NCBI RefSeq assembly: GCF_900107975.1
Contig: NZ_FNVF01000002.1
Span: 201,178 to 265,177, forward strand
Origin: Paenibacillus sp. UNC499MF
GTDB lineage: Bacteria > Bacillota > Bacilli > Paenibacillales > NBRC-103111
DNA length: 64,000 nucleotides
Reading direction: 5' to 3'
Under the pieces are notes generated by a model. It made no database searches. It saw only the letters and a list, made by a program, of their open reading frames with translations, and had not been told where the DNA came from. The translations under genes were made by a program, and so were the position numbers. Of this stretch, positions 9,423 to 17,819 are shown piece after piece; position 1 is the first letter of the stretch, and the number at the start of each line of letters is the position of its first letter.

Positions 9423-12319
9423 TGCGGAAAAACATTCAACAGCAGCTGTTTACGCGGGACCGCGAGGGTGTCTTCCGCACAAGCGAAGGATTCGATACGG
9501 TCGCGAAGTCGCCGGGGCTGGACAATTCCTTTATCAAATCTTCGCTGCATCCTTACTGCGTCTATAAGGCGCCGCAGGAGCTTCTGGAGCGCGGGGAAGA
9601 GAACTCCGGGCTGTATCCCGAGTCGGTCGTCGCTTACCATGCGGAGAACGGGGATTTCGTGATCGGCCGCAGCATCTACGTGGCGACGGACTTCACGGGA
9701 CAGCGCAGCGCTTCCTTCACGCACCAGTATGTGGTTCCGAAGGAGCGCAAAGAGGCGTTCATCCGCGAACCGCGCCGCATTTTCGGAATCCGCGGCTTCC
9801 AGAGCCGCTACGACATCCGGTCCGGCAAGGACATTCCCGAGCTGGAGGATATTCCGTTCGAGGAGGAAGTCCGCGCCGGCGAAGGAGACAAGCTGCTGGG
9901 GACGCTCGGAATCGACCGGGAGCTGTTCCGTCAGCTCGTCTTCGCGGTGCTGTCGTCCGTGGCGAATAAGAAGAAAGTGTTCATTTCCCTGAACACGGAC
10001 ATCTCCGAAAGCGCCATTTACGCCAAGCGCCTGCTGGAAATCGTGTACCGCAGTCTTCCTTACGCGGTACGCCGCCAGCTCGGCTTCATGACCTTCAACA
10101 GCGAGCCGGAAGCGAAGCAGCATCTGCACGTCGTGTTCACGGAGAAGGGGAGCATCCGCCTGCCCGACCGCAAAATCGAGAAAGATTATATTTTCGATTT
10201 CGCCGGCGGCCGCTTTCTGAACACGGAGCTGCCTGCCGAAGATCACGCGTATCTGGATTATGTGTGGACTCACCGCAATGATCCGGCGGAGCTCCGGAAG
10301 TATTTCGACTTCTGCGACGAAGCGGTCTCGGGGCTGGATACCCAGACTGTAGTAAGCGCCGCAGCCTATTCCCGGCTGTGCGTCCTGTATGAGATCGAAC
10401 AAGGCCGCACGGAGCTGTACGAACGGGACCGGGCTGCAGCCATGAACGGGATTTTGTCGTTCCTTACGACCGAATCGTCCCCACGCAAGCCGCGCCTGAA
10501 GGAGCTGTTCGTCGGTCTTCTCACCCGCGAGGCGTCGGACCGGGAACGTACAGCCGGGGCGGATTACGTGGAAGCCGTGCTGGGCTACGAGAAGTTTGCC
10601 GAGCCGCAGGTGAAGGCGCTGATCGTACGCTGCCTCGGCATCTTCGTTTCCCGTGCCGCCGATTCGGCCGCGGGCGACGGCGTCGAGAGCGCCGCCCCGC
10701 TGCTCGATCTGCTGGCCGCCCATCCGGCTGCTTTCGCCGCTGTATTCGACGGGCTGATGAAGAGCCGCCCCGCATTAGGCGAAGGCTACATCCGCTACCG
10801 GATGAAGCGGATCAAGTCGGTGCAGGCTTTTACCGGCGAGGTCGGCTTCTGGCAGTCGCACAGCGAAGCGCTGATGGGAGAAGAACTGTTCTCCCGGGAA
10901 GCTTACGATCCGCTGCGCAAGCTTATGCGGACGGATCTCAGGAAGAAAGTCGCTCTGGCCCGGACGTTAACCGAGTATTTTGAACAGTTGAGACAAAATT
11001 CGGCCGGAGAGAAGCGGCACGGCGTGAGGCAGTTCAGCCGGTGGATGAAGCTTGCCGTGCATCTGGAGCTGGTGGACGACTTGAAGCCCAGCGGCCTCGG
11101 CATCGAAGATATCCAAGGGCTGGGCTTTCTGCTCGATCCGGTCAATCCGGACCTGAAAGGTCACGCGTCGCGCGATCAGGAGGGGGTTCTCCGCGTCTTG
11201 CAGGCGGCGTACAAGGTGCTGACGCTGGACGGGAAGAAACAGTCCGAAGCGGAAGATGTTATGGCCCGTCTGGACCCCGTCGATTTGGACCGGGCGCAGC
11301 TTCTTCTTCAGAAGCTGATGCAAAACGAGGTCACACCCGCCCGCTTCGGACAGCTGGTAACGGCTTTCCATAAACCGGGTACCGGCGGAAGTCCGGATCA
11401 GCAGCCCGGCTACGATTACGAACGGCTGTTGAACTTTGTGGCCTCGGCCGGGCAGGGAACGGACACGTTTACGGATTTCGCCGCCTGGTCCGCGGAGGAC
11501 ATCCGTTTCCAGGACGGGAAGGGCGCCGTTCATCCGCATTACAAGGCGGCACTCAGCCGCGCGTTCGATGTTCACGCTCCGCAGGCTTTCCGCAACAAGG
11601 CTCTATCCCGGAAGCTGCTGGAAACCGGCAATCCTTCATTCGCGGCTTTGTTCGAAAGCGTGAAATTGCGGCAGTCGGGCAAATGGGCCCGGATCTGGGC
11701 GAAAAATAAACGGAAAATCGTGCTCAGAGGTTCCCTTTTTCTCGTTCTGTTCATCGCCATCATCGCCGTGCTGTGGAAGCCGGTGTCGGATTGGATGGCT
11801 CCGACTCCGGTCGTTATCGTGGGAGATCTTCAGGAGAAAACCGGCAGCGAGACGGTGACGGTCAAAGCCTCGCTGAAGGAGCCCGATAAAAATACAAAGC
11901 TGTATGTCAACGATAAGATTATCGAGAACGGGAGCATCGACCTGAAACTGAACGAAGGGGAGAATCCCCTTGTATTCAAGGCGGTAAGCAAGTCCGGCAA
12001 AGACTCCGAAACCGTGAGCAAAAAGGTGACCCTTGTGCCGCGCCCCCTGCTGAAAGCGGAGCAGCCGCCATTGACGGTGAAAGCGGCCAAAGTCACCGTG
12101 ACGGCTAAAGCGGAGGACGGCAACGATCCGAGCCCGGAAATTTATATTAACGGGCAGCTTGCCGGCACCGGCAGCGTTTCCCAGCAGGTTCAGCTGATCC
12201 CGGGAGACAATCCGATTGAGATTACGGCGAAAAACAAGCTGGGCCGCCTGAGCGAGCCCGTCCGCTACACCGTGAAATCGAACGCTGTGCCCTTGGGTCC
12301 TCCTGCCGGAACGAGGTAG
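9422..12319 (+). CDS. GAP1-like GTPase-associated membrane protein
   Basis: A 965-residue protein. The N-terminal ~250 residues match my recollection of the GAP1-N2 domain (short motifs QQLFTRDREGVF, GFDTVAKSPGLD, FTHQYVVP). A helical middle region follows, then one transmembrane segment around residues 765-790 (SLFLVLFIAIIAVLW), then about 180 residues with two Ig-like repeats (VTVKASLKEP, VTVTAKAEDG) that should lie outside the membrane. ATG at 9422 is preferred to GTG at 9419 because GAGGAGA then sits seven bases upstream. It is translationally coupled to the GTPase and should regulate it at the membrane. Last gene of the operon. Confidence 0.85.
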   Translation: MRKNIQQQLFTRDREGVFRTSEGFDTVAKSPGLDNSFIKSSLHPYCVYKAPQELLERGEENSGLYPESVVAYHAENGDFVIGRSIYVATDFTGQRSASFTHQYVVPKERKEAFIREPRRIFGIRGFQSRYDIRSGKDIPELEDIPFEEEVRAGEGDKLLGTLGIDRELFRQLVFAVLSSVANKKKVFISLNTDISESAIYAKRLLEIVYRSLPYAVRRQLGFMTFNSEPEAKQHLHVVFTEKGSIRLPDRKIEKDYIFDFAGGRFLNTELPAEDHAYLDYVWTHRNDPAELRKYFDFCDEAVSGLDTQTVVSAAAYSRLCVLYEIEQGRTELYERDRAAAMNGILSFLTTESSPRKPRLKELFVGLLTREASDRERTAGADYVEAVLGYEKFAEPQVKALIVRCLGIFVSRAADSAAGDGVESAAPLLDLLAAHPAAFAAVFDGLMKSRPALGEGYIRYRMKRIKSVQAFTGEVGFWQSHSEALMGEELFSREAYDPLRKLMRTDLRKKVALARTLTEYFEQLRQNSAGEKRHGVRQFSRWMKLAVHLELVDDLKPSGLGIEDIQGLGFLLDPVNPDLKGHASRDQEGVLRVLQAAYKVLTLDGKKQSEAEDVMARLDPVDLDRAQLLLQKLMQNEVTPARFGQLVTAFHKPGTGGSPDQQPGYDYERLLNFVASAGQGTDTFTDFAAWSAEDIRFQDGKGAVHPHYKAALSRAFDVHAPQAFRNKALSRKLLETGNPSFAALFESVKLRQSGKWARIWAKNKRKIVLRGSLFLVLFIAIIAVLWKPVSDWMAPTPVVIVGDLQEKTGSETVTVKASLKEPDKNTKLYVNDKIIENGSIDLKLNEGENPLVFKAVSKSGKDSETVSKKVTLVPRPLLKAEQPPLTVKAAKVTVTAKAEDGNDPSPEIYINGQLAGTGSVSQQVQLIPGDNPIEITAKNKLGRLSEPVRYTVKSNAVPLGPPAGTR

Positions 12320-12387
12320 AAGCCCGGTGCGGCAGGCAGGTCTTTTTAACCGGTACGAATAAAAAAGAGCCATCGTCTATCGCCAGA

Positions 12388-12423
12388 AGGCGGCCTCATC
12401 CGGTTCGGAGGGCCGCTTTTTTT
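12388..12423 (+). terminator. Rho-independent terminator of the GTPase/GAP1 operon
   Basis: GCGGCC (12390-12395) pairs with GGCCGC (12411-12416) and is followed by seven T residues. It lies about 70 bp after the GAP1-like stop codon and just before the convergent YdeI-type gene, marking the end of region 1. Confidence 0.8.
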
Positions 12424-12446
12424 ATGTAAGCTATAGTGAGCCGGCA

Positions 12447-13040
12447 CTAATCGTTTAATCCTTTTCCATCGAGTATTTGCTGCCTGTATTTCTCGATTCT
12501 TGACACGCGGGTTTTGGATTGTTTGGGCTGGGAAAAATAAAAAATGTAGGCTCTTTGACGTCCCGGCGTCAAGGCTTCAAAAGCGGTTTTCAAGGCGGGG
12601 GTTTCATCGAATGTGGTTTGAAGTTCTTCGGGGATGACATATTCGTCAGTCTTTTTGAAATTCACTTCCAACCCGGCTTTTTCGACCTCGACGGCTTCAT
12701 GAATATAAGCTTTCAAGACGGGTTCCAGCTCGGCGATTTCCTGCACATTGGCGAACCTGATCTGGCGCCCCGCCTGTACGTTCTCGGTTTGTTGGATGAG
12801 AATACCATAGGGATCTTTTAACAAGGAGCCTTTGTGAAACAGAAGCGCGCAGTAGTCTTTAAACCCATGTATGAGAACGATATTTTTATTCTGAAACGTG
12901 TAACAAGGGTGCATCCACTTAAAATCTTCTTGGAGCCCGCAGTCAAGAACGATGCTTCTCAGCTTCTCATATTCTTCTTTCCACCTTTTGGACTCCCTTA
13001 AAAATTCCTCGACTTTAGGGTTTAGTGTGCGGTTTGTCAT
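12447..13040 (-). CDS. YdeI/OmpD-associated (DUF1801) family protein
   Basis: A 197-residue soluble protein of the YdeI family. Seen: an N-terminal DUF1801-like fold (WKEEYEKLRSIV, FKWMHPCYTF, then a DYCALLFHKG strand) and a C-terminal helical tail with the family hallmark AFEALTPGRQRAYIFY followed by SRIEKYRQQI. The family is widespread in Bacillales and has no settled biochemical role; a link to stress has been suggested. It stands alone, convergent with region 1, and starts at an ATG preceded by AGGGGTG. Length is normal for the family. Confidence 0.88.
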   Translation of the reverse strand: MTNRTLNPKVEEFLRESKRWKEEYEKLRSIVLDCGLQEDFKWMHPCYTFQNKNIVLIHGFKDYCALLFHKGSLLKDPYGILIQQTENVQAGRQIRFANVQEIAELEPVLKAYIHEAVEVEKAGLEVNFKKTDEYVIPEELQTTFDETPALKTAFEALTPGRQRAYIFYFSQPKQSKTRVSRIEKYRQQILDGKGLND

Positions 13041-13374
13041 TCTGGAACACCCCTGTTCATTTTTTTTCTTTGTATTCGACGCTGTGCCTCGGTACTCCTT
13101 GCCGTCAAGCCAGCGAATTCATGCCGGGCCTGGCTATGCTCTGCCAATTTGCAAACCGGATATTCAAGTGGGGATGGAGGCGCCAGGTACCCCGTGCTTC
13201 ATTTCGGAAAAACCTGCTGTCCTCCTAAAGTCAGCATGCCACAAAGTCGAGCAGAGAAAACGTATCGGGTAAAGGACGGAAACCGGGCTTGATAAATGAG
13301 CTCAAACGGGTACCCCTCCATATATATTCTCCTCACGGTATACACGCATCATGCCCGAAAAAGTGACTAACAAA
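13041..13374. other. Gene-free interval of about 330 bp
   Basis: No frame here has a ribosome binding site combined with plausible protein composition. The interval should contain the promoter of the leftward YdeI-type gene (near 13050-13100). I see no repeat, tRNA or mobile element. Confidence 0.5.
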
Positions 13375-13404
13375 AACCCCACTGTCCGGAAGGACAGTGG
13401 GGTT
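13375..13404 (-). terminator. Terminator of the opuA/TIR operon
   Basis: A perfect 13-bp stem AACCCCACTGTCC (13375-13387) / GGACAGTGGGGTT (13392-13404) with a GGAA loop. Read leftwards it ends in a T-rich stretch (the As at 13372-13376) just after the stop codon of the TIR-like gene. Confidence 0.88.
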
Positions 13405-13416
13405 CGGCATGCGGGC

Positions 13417-13851
13417 TTATGGCGCGGACAGTTCCAGGATCGCCTGCGCGACCGCTTCCGCGTCCCAGCCGACAATCCGGTCGGCGTTCTGCTTCACGAT
13501 CAGGGAAGGCGCTCCCGAATCCGGGGTCCGGACGGCTATAAGCGGCTTGTTCATTTCGCTTGTGGCCGCGATGATTTCTTTGTTGATCCATTTGCTGTAG
13601 GCGGAAGGCGCATCAGCCGGAATAAGCACGGCCTGGCAGAACTTCATCTTGCCGCGTACAGCCTCGTAGAGGGACCGCTCGTTATCCGCGTCCACCGCCG
13701 GATGATCTTCCGGCAGCAGAAACGTATCGAAGCGTAAACCGCGTCCGCGGCAGGTTTGCAGCAGCGCGGCCAGTCCGCGGCAGGCCGACCTGTCATTCCA
13801 GGCACAGCTCAGATACAGGCTGGTTTTATAAGGCTTTGCCGGGGGCAGCAC
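13417..13851 (-). CDS. TIR-like (MTH538-type) small protein
   Basis: A 144-residue protein with the pattern of short TIR-like/flavodoxin-fold sensors (DUF1863 or MTH538 type): a first strand with LYLSCAWND, a central strand FCQAVLIPADAPSAYSKWINKEI and a third strand KPLIAVRTP. The pattern of a single-stranded sheet edge, a Tyr/Ser-x-Trp segment and a conserved Glu fits the family. Known members mediate protein contacts or NAD-linked signalling; activity here is unknown. It uses GTG with AAGGAGG eight bases upstream. It is the last gene of the leftward glycine-betaine transporter operon, 27 bp after opuAC and before a strong terminator, which is an unusual neighbour for a transporter. Confidence 0.65.
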   Translation of the reverse strand: MLPPAKPYKTSLYLSCAWNDRSACRGLAALLQTCRGRGLRFDTFLLPEDHPAVDADNERSLYEAVRGKMKFCQAVLIPADAPSAYSKWINKEIIAATSEMNKPLIAVRTPDSGAPSLIVKQNADRIVGWDAEAVAQAILELSAP

Positions 13852-13878
13852 ATGGATCGCCTCCTTGGAATCGCGGTT

Positions 13879-14748
13879 TTATTCGATGCCCTTGATCCAG
13901 GCGTTCACTTTGTCGGCGTTCGCGTCGGCCCATTCCTTGGCCGCATCTTCCGGCGATTTGCCTTCCTGGATAGCGACCATCACCTTGGCCATGTCGTCCG
14001 GGGTCCATTCGAACTGGTCCAGGAACTTGTAGGCGTTCGGCTGATCTTCTTTCAACCCTTTGCGGGCAAGGGTGCGGATCTCTTCTTCGCCGCCGTAGAC
14101 GCCTTTGGGATCTGCCAAATATTTCAGCTCCATCTTGGCGAACATCCAGTGCGGCGTCCAGCCGGTAACGACGACCGGCTTCTGCTCTTTATACGCCTTT
14201 TGCAGCTCCTGCGCCATGGCGGCCGAAGAGCTTTCAACGAGCTTGTAGCCGGAGAGGCCGTAGTCGGCGACCGCTTTTTCCGTGGACATCATAATGCCCG
14301 CTCCGGGTTCGATCCCGATGATCTGGTTGTTCAGCGACGCGCTGACATCTGCTTTCTTGAGATCCTCGATCGAGTCGATCTTCATATAAGCGGGAACGGC
14401 GAGTCCCGTCTTCGTGCCTTTCAGGTTCGCACCGAGATCCTCCACGCTGGATTTGTATTTCTCCAGGTAGGAGGCGTGAGTGCCGGGCAGCCAGGCGGCT
14501 ACCATGGCATCCGCGCTTCCGTCGGCGATACCGGCCCACATCGGCCCGGCGTCCACCTGAAGCATTTCGACTTTGTAGCCCAGTTTGCTCTCCAGGACGT
14601 ACTTGACGACGTTCGTGCTGGCAATTTCCGAATCCCAGGCTACGTACGCGAGCTTGACGGATTTGCCTTTGGCGCCTCCGGTTGAACAACCGGCGACGAG
14701 TGCAACGGCGAGAACGACGGACAACAACAAACTCCACTTTTTAAAAAT
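13879..14748 (-). CDS. opuAC: Glycine betaine-binding lipoprotein OpuAC
   Basis: Extracellular substrate-binding lipoprotein of an osmoprotectant importer. Seen: signal peptide with lipobox LVAGC, then a ProX/OpuAC-type domain (AYVAWDSEIAST, DAMVAAWLPGTH, AVVVTGWTPHW-type segments) with the tryptophans that cage quaternary ammonium ligands. Length 289 residues is normal. The start is unusual: the first TTG (14730) would give a signal peptide without its basic n-region, whereas ATT at 14748 restores FKKWS and has AAGGGG ten bases upstream, so I place the start at the rare ATT codon. It overlaps the end of the permease transcription unit and works with OpuAA/OpuAB. Confidence 0.9.
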   Translation of the reverse strand: MFKKWSLLLSVVLAVALVAGCSTGGAKGKSVKLAYVAWDSEIASTNVVKYVLESKLGYKVEMLQVDAGPMWAGIADGSADAMVAAWLPGTHASYLEKYKSSVEDLGANLKGTKTGLAVPAYMKIDSIEDLKKADVSASLNNQIIGIEPGAGIMMSTEKAVADYGLSGYKLVESSSAAMAQELQKAYKEQKPVVVTGWTPHWMFAKMELKYLADPKGVYGGEEEIRTLARKGLKEDQPNAYKFLDQFEWTPDDMAKVMVAIQEGKSPEDAAKEWADANADKVNAWIKGIE

Positions 14749-14762
14749 AACGAGAACACCCC

Positions 14763-15599
14763 TTATTTCGATTTTTTCTTTTTAAACACATTCTGGGTCA
14801 AACGGTCCAGCAGGATAGCCATAATGACGATGGCGATACCGGCTTCGAAGCCGACGCCGGTCTTGGCCTGCGTGACGGCACGATAAACGTAAGCGCCGAC
14901 GCCCTGCGCGCCGATCATCGACGAGATGACGACCATGGACAGGGACAGCATGATAGTCTGGTTCACGCCGGCCATGATGGTCGGCATCGCGATGGGAAGC
15001 TGCAGCTTGACCAGCTTCTGGGCGGGTGTCGAGCCGAAGGCGTCGGCCGCCTCTACCAGCTCTTCCGGCACCTGCCGGATACCGAGGTTGGTCAGGCGGA
15101 TCGTAGGCGGAATCGCGAAAATGATCGAAGCGATTACGCCCGGCACGACGCCGAGAGAGAAGAACGACACGGCGGGAAGCAGGTAGACGAAGGCGGGCAT
15201 CGTCTGCATGAAGTCGAGCACCGGTGTTACGATATTTTGCAGCAGCGTATGACGCGCGCAGAGAATCCCGATCGGCACCCCGATCACGATGGACAGGATG
15301 GACGCCGTCAGGACGAGCGCAAGCGACTGCATGGACAGCTCCCAGAAGCCCAGGTTGTCGATCAGCAGCAGGCCGATAAACGCGAAAAGCGCGATCCGCC
15401 AGCGGCCGATCCAGTAGGCAAGCGCCGTGATCAGAATGATCAGAACGAGCGCGGGAAGCACGGTCAGAGCGGTCTCGATGGAGCCGACCATAGCGGCGAT
15501 AACCGCTTTGATGGCGCCGAAGAGCGGTCCGAAATGATCGGTGAGCCAGCTTTCGAGGAATTCGATCCAGCGGCCGAGCGGAAGTTTAGGCAGGTTCAT
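14763..15599 (-). CDS. opuAB: Glycine betaine ABC permease OpuAB
   Basis: Inner-membrane permease of the OpuA/ProU importer, 278 residues. Seen: multiple hydrophobic segments and the EAA-type cytoplasmic loop (EELVEAADAFGSTPAQKLVKLQLPIA), which contacts the ATPase. The N-terminus overlaps the end of opuAA by four bases, so the two proteins are translationally coupled, and the stop codon lies within the ribosome binding region of opuAC. Length and order (AA-AB-AC) match the Bacillus OpuA system. Confidence 0.95.
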   Translation of the reverse strand: MNLPKLPLGRWIEFLESWLTDHFGPLFGAIKAVIAAMVGSIETALTVLPALVLIILITALAYWIGRWRIALFAFIGLLLIDNLGFWELSMQSLALVLTASILSIVIGVPIGILCARHTLLQNIVTPVLDFMQTMPAFVYLLPAVSFFSLGVVPGVIASIIFAIPPTIRLTNLGIRQVPEELVEAADAFGSTPAQKLVKLQLPIAMPTIMAGVNQTIMLSLSMVVISSMIGAQGVGAYVYRAVTQAKTGVGFEAGIAIVIMAILLDRLTQNVFKKKKSK

Positions 15600-16795
15600 C
15601 GCGCAACACCCGCTTCCGGTTCCGCATTTCCGGCCAGGGCCGAAAGTACCGCTCCTTTAATGACGATGCCTTTCAGCCGGTCTTCCTCGTCGACGACTGC
15701 AACGGGAAGCCGGGTTTCGGACATCATTTCGAACAGGTCGTTCAGAAGTGTTCCGGGTGAAACAGTCGGAATAGAACGCTGCATGACCTGCTCCAGCGAT
15801 TTGCCTTCCTTGAGAGCCTGGAGGGCGTCCTCCGCAGTGACGATTCCGAGAAGCTTCATCCCTTTGCTCGTCAGGTACAAGCTGGACACGCCGCTGTCGC
15901 GCATAAGCTGAAGGGCTACCCGCGGTCCTCTTTCGAGGGAGATCGTTTCCGGCTTTTTCATCACATGGGCCGCCGTAAGGACTTTGGACAAATCCACGTC
16001 TTCGACGAAGCGCTCCACATACTTGTTGGCCGGCTGAATGAGAATTTCCTCAGGCGTGCCGATCTGGACGATAGTGCCGTCTTTCATAAGGGCGATCCGG
16101 TCTCCGATGCGCAGCGCTTCATCCAGATCATGTGTAATGAAGACGATCGTTTTCTTTAATCTGGACTGGAGCTCCAGCAGTTCGAGCTGCATATCCTTGC
16201 GGATAAGCGGGTCCAGCGCGCTGAACGCTTCGTCCATAAGCAGGATTTCGGGGTCGTTGGCCAGCACGCGGGCGAGGCCGACGCGCTGCTGCATACCGCC
16301 GCTGAGCTGGTCCGGACGGCTGTCTTCCCAGCCTTCGAGTCCGACCGACTTCAGAGCGGTGCGTGCCATTTCGGTTCTTTTTTTACGTTCGACACCCTGA
16401 ATTTCAAGTCCGTATTCCGCATTTTCAAGTACGGTCCGGTGCGGGAAAAGAGCGAATTTCTGAAAAACCATTCCGATATTTTTCCGTCTGAATTGACGGA
16501 GCTGCTCCGGGTTCATTTTAAGCACATCGGTTCCGTTAAAAAGAACCTGGCCTCCCGTCGGCTCGATGAGCCGGTTTAACAGACGGACGAGCGTCGATTT
16601 GCCGCTTCCCGACAGTCCCATAATGACGAAGATTTCTCCTTGCTCAATCGAAAATTCCGCCTTATTGACCCCCACGGTCAGTCTGTGTTCTTTCAAAATC
16701 TGTTCTTTGGTGCGGCCTTGATCCAGCAGGGTCAAAGCTCTCTTGGGGTCCGATCCGAATACTTTGGTAAGTTGTTTTACCTCAATGATAGGCAT
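15596..16795 (-). CDS. opuAA: Glycine betaine ABC ATPase OpuAA with CBS domains
   Basis: ATP-binding subunit, 399 residues, of the osmoprotectant importer. Seen: Walker A GLSGSGKST, signature LSGGMQQR, Walker B ILLMDEAFSALD, H-loop FITHDLDEA; then two CBS repeats in the last ~125 residues, which in this family sense ionic strength. The N-terminal extension before the Walker A (about 55 residues) is typical for OpuAA/ProV. ATG follows a strong GGAGG. First gene of the leftward operon opuAA-opuAB-opuAC-TIR-like. Confidence 0.96.
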   Translation of the reverse strand: MPIIEVKQLTKVFGSDPKRALTLLDQGRTKEQILKEHRLTVGVNKAEFSIEQGEIFVIMGLSGSGKSTLVRLLNRLIEPTGGQVLFNGTDVLKMNPEQLRQFRRKNIGMVFQKFALFPHRTVLENAEYGLEIQGVERKKRTEMARTALKSVGLEGWEDSRPDQLSGGMQQRVGLARVLANDPEILLMDEAFSALDPLIRKDMQLELLELQSRLKKTIVFITHDLDEALRIGDRIALMKDGTIVQIGTPEEILIQPANKYVERFVEDVDLSKVLTAAHVMKKPETISLERGPRVALQLMRDSGVSSLYLTSKGMKLLGIVTAEDALQALKEGKSLEQVMQRSIPTVSPGTLLNDLFEMMSETRLPVAVVDEEDRLKGIVIKGAVLSALAGNAEPEAGVAR

Positions 16796-16842
16796 GTGGA
16801 CCTCCTTTCCTGGGTCTTTTGACTGGCTTGCTGACTTGTTTC

Positions 16843-16890
16843 AGTGTAACGGCATTCTTTTTTGACCGTCAAAGTCCGTATAAGCTTATA
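16843..16890 (-). promoter_or_regulatory. Likely opuA promoter with upstream palindrome
   Basis: On the minus strand TTGACG (16872-16867), an 18-bp spacer and TACACT (16848-16843) make a plausible sigma-A promoter for opuAA. The perfect palindrome TATAAGCTTATA (16879-16890) sits six bases upstream of the -35 box. The same 13-mer GTATAAGCTTATA recurs at 17783-17795, so it is probably an operator, with GbsR the nearest candidate. An alternative -10 (TATAAG, inside the palindrome) would make it a repressor site. Which promoter is used cannot be told from sequence. Confidence 0.55.
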
Positions 16891-16970
16891 AATGTTTGTA
16901 CAGTTTTAACTTTACGTACGATACGTTAAGTATACTCCGTATAACGCCGTATTCCTTCTTTCGTGTTTTC

Positions 16971-17000
16971 TTTACTTATCGAGGGGACTTTGATTACAAT
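16971..17000 (+). promoter_or_regulatory. Possible gbsR promoter
   Basis: TTTACT (16971-16976), an 18-bp spacer and TACAAT (16995-17000) lie about 50 bp before the gbsR start codon. The -35 is a partial match only. The opuA palindrome lies 80 bp upstream, too far for direct overlap. Confidence 0.4.
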
Positions 17001-17048
17001 ACAATTTAGAGGTTGAGAAGCAGCAGCTTGTTCCTCAGGAGGGAAACC

Positions 17049-17642
17049 ATGAACGATCTCAGCGGCTTTACGACAGAGCAGAGCCAGAAAATTCAAAAGA
17101 ACCGTGAACGGGTTATTGATTCCATCGGGAAAAATATGGATTTATACGGCATCACCTTGTCCATCGGGCACTTATATGGTTATATGTATTTCAATAACGG
17201 CCCCGTCACACTGGATGAACTCAGCAAAACGATGGGGATGAGCAAGACATCCATGAGCACCGGCGTCCGGACGCTGATGGATTTGAAAATGATCGATAAG
17301 GTATGGGGAAAAGGCACACGCAAAGACCTGTACGAGGTGGAACCGGACTGGTACCAGAATTTCAGCGATTTTTTCTCCATTAAATGGCGTAAAGCGGTGG
17401 AGGGGAATATGAACGCCCTCAACAAATCGCTCGTCGAGCTGCGGAATATGAAGGAAGAATATGAGGGAAGCCCGGAGCTTCAGGCCGTGCTGGAAGCGGA
17501 CGAAGCCAAAATCGCTCACGCCATGGATTATTACAAGTGGCTGCTGAGGCTGATCGAGGCGATGGAAACCGGTAAAATCTTCGAGCTGATTCCGAAAGAG
17601 CCCCGGGAACCCGGCCGGACAGAGCATGGCGGAAAAGAATAG
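17049..17642 (+). CDS. gbsR: GbsR/MarR-type choline/betaine-responsive regulator
   Basis: A 197-residue winged-helix DNA-binding repressor of the GbsR/OpcR family. Seen: helices preceding the wing (FTTEQSQKIQKNRERVID), the characteristic LYGITLSIGHLYGYMYF dimerisation/ligand region, the recognition helix region (LDELSKTMGMSKTSMSTGVRTLMDL) and a long C-terminal helical part with aromatic residues (DWYQNFSDFF, YYKWLLR) likely to bind the quaternary ammonium. ATG at 17049 has AGGAGGG upstream; the earlier in-frame starts lack one. It is divergent from the opuA operon and probably controls it. A terminator follows at once. Confidence 0.93.
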   Translation: MNDLSGFTTEQSQKIQKNRERVIDSIGKNMDLYGITLSIGHLYGYMYFNNGPVTLDELSKTMGMSKTSMSTGVRTLMDLKMIDKVWGKGTRKDLYEVEPDWYQNFSDFFSIKWRKAVEGNMNALNKSLVELRNMKEEYEGSPELQAVLEADEAKIAHAMDYYKWLLRLIEAMETGKIFELIPKEPREPGRTEHGGKE

Positions 17643-17674
17643 AAAAAGGACAAGCATGGGCTTGTCCTTTTTTT
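17643..17674 (+). terminator. gbsR terminator
   Basis: Stem AAAAAGGACAAGC (17643-17655) / GCTTGTCCTTTTT (17660-17672) with an ATGG loop and a T run begins right after the gbsR stop codon. Confidence 0.92.
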
Positions 17675-17747
17675 GTTTTGGAGAGGATGCAAGCGGTACG
17701 GGAGAAAGCGGAATTACCGGGAGGAGAGCGGTGCTGCGGGCCGGAGT

Positions 17748-17797
17748 TTGAACCGGCCCCTAAATAGCTTATTATAGAAGGAGTATAAGCTTATACT
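17748..17797 (+). promoter_or_regulatory. Promoter and palindromic operator of the helical-protein gene
   Basis: TTGAAC (17748-17753), a 16-bp spacer and TATTAT (17770-17775) resemble a sigma-A promoter. The 16-bp palindrome AGTATAAGCTTATACT (17782-17797) lies just downstream of the -10, where a bound repressor would block transcription. Its core GTATAAGCTTATA is identical to the site before opuAA, suggesting the same regulator, probably GbsR. Confidence 0.55.
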
Positions 17798-17819
17798 TCA
17801 CCCTTAGGAGTGGGACCGG

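Noticed and set aside
8163-10723. Two long minus-strand frames (408 and 441 codons)
   Set aside because: They mirror the GTPase and GAP1-like genes, are rich in Arg/His/Leu as expected of antisense frames, and lack start signals.
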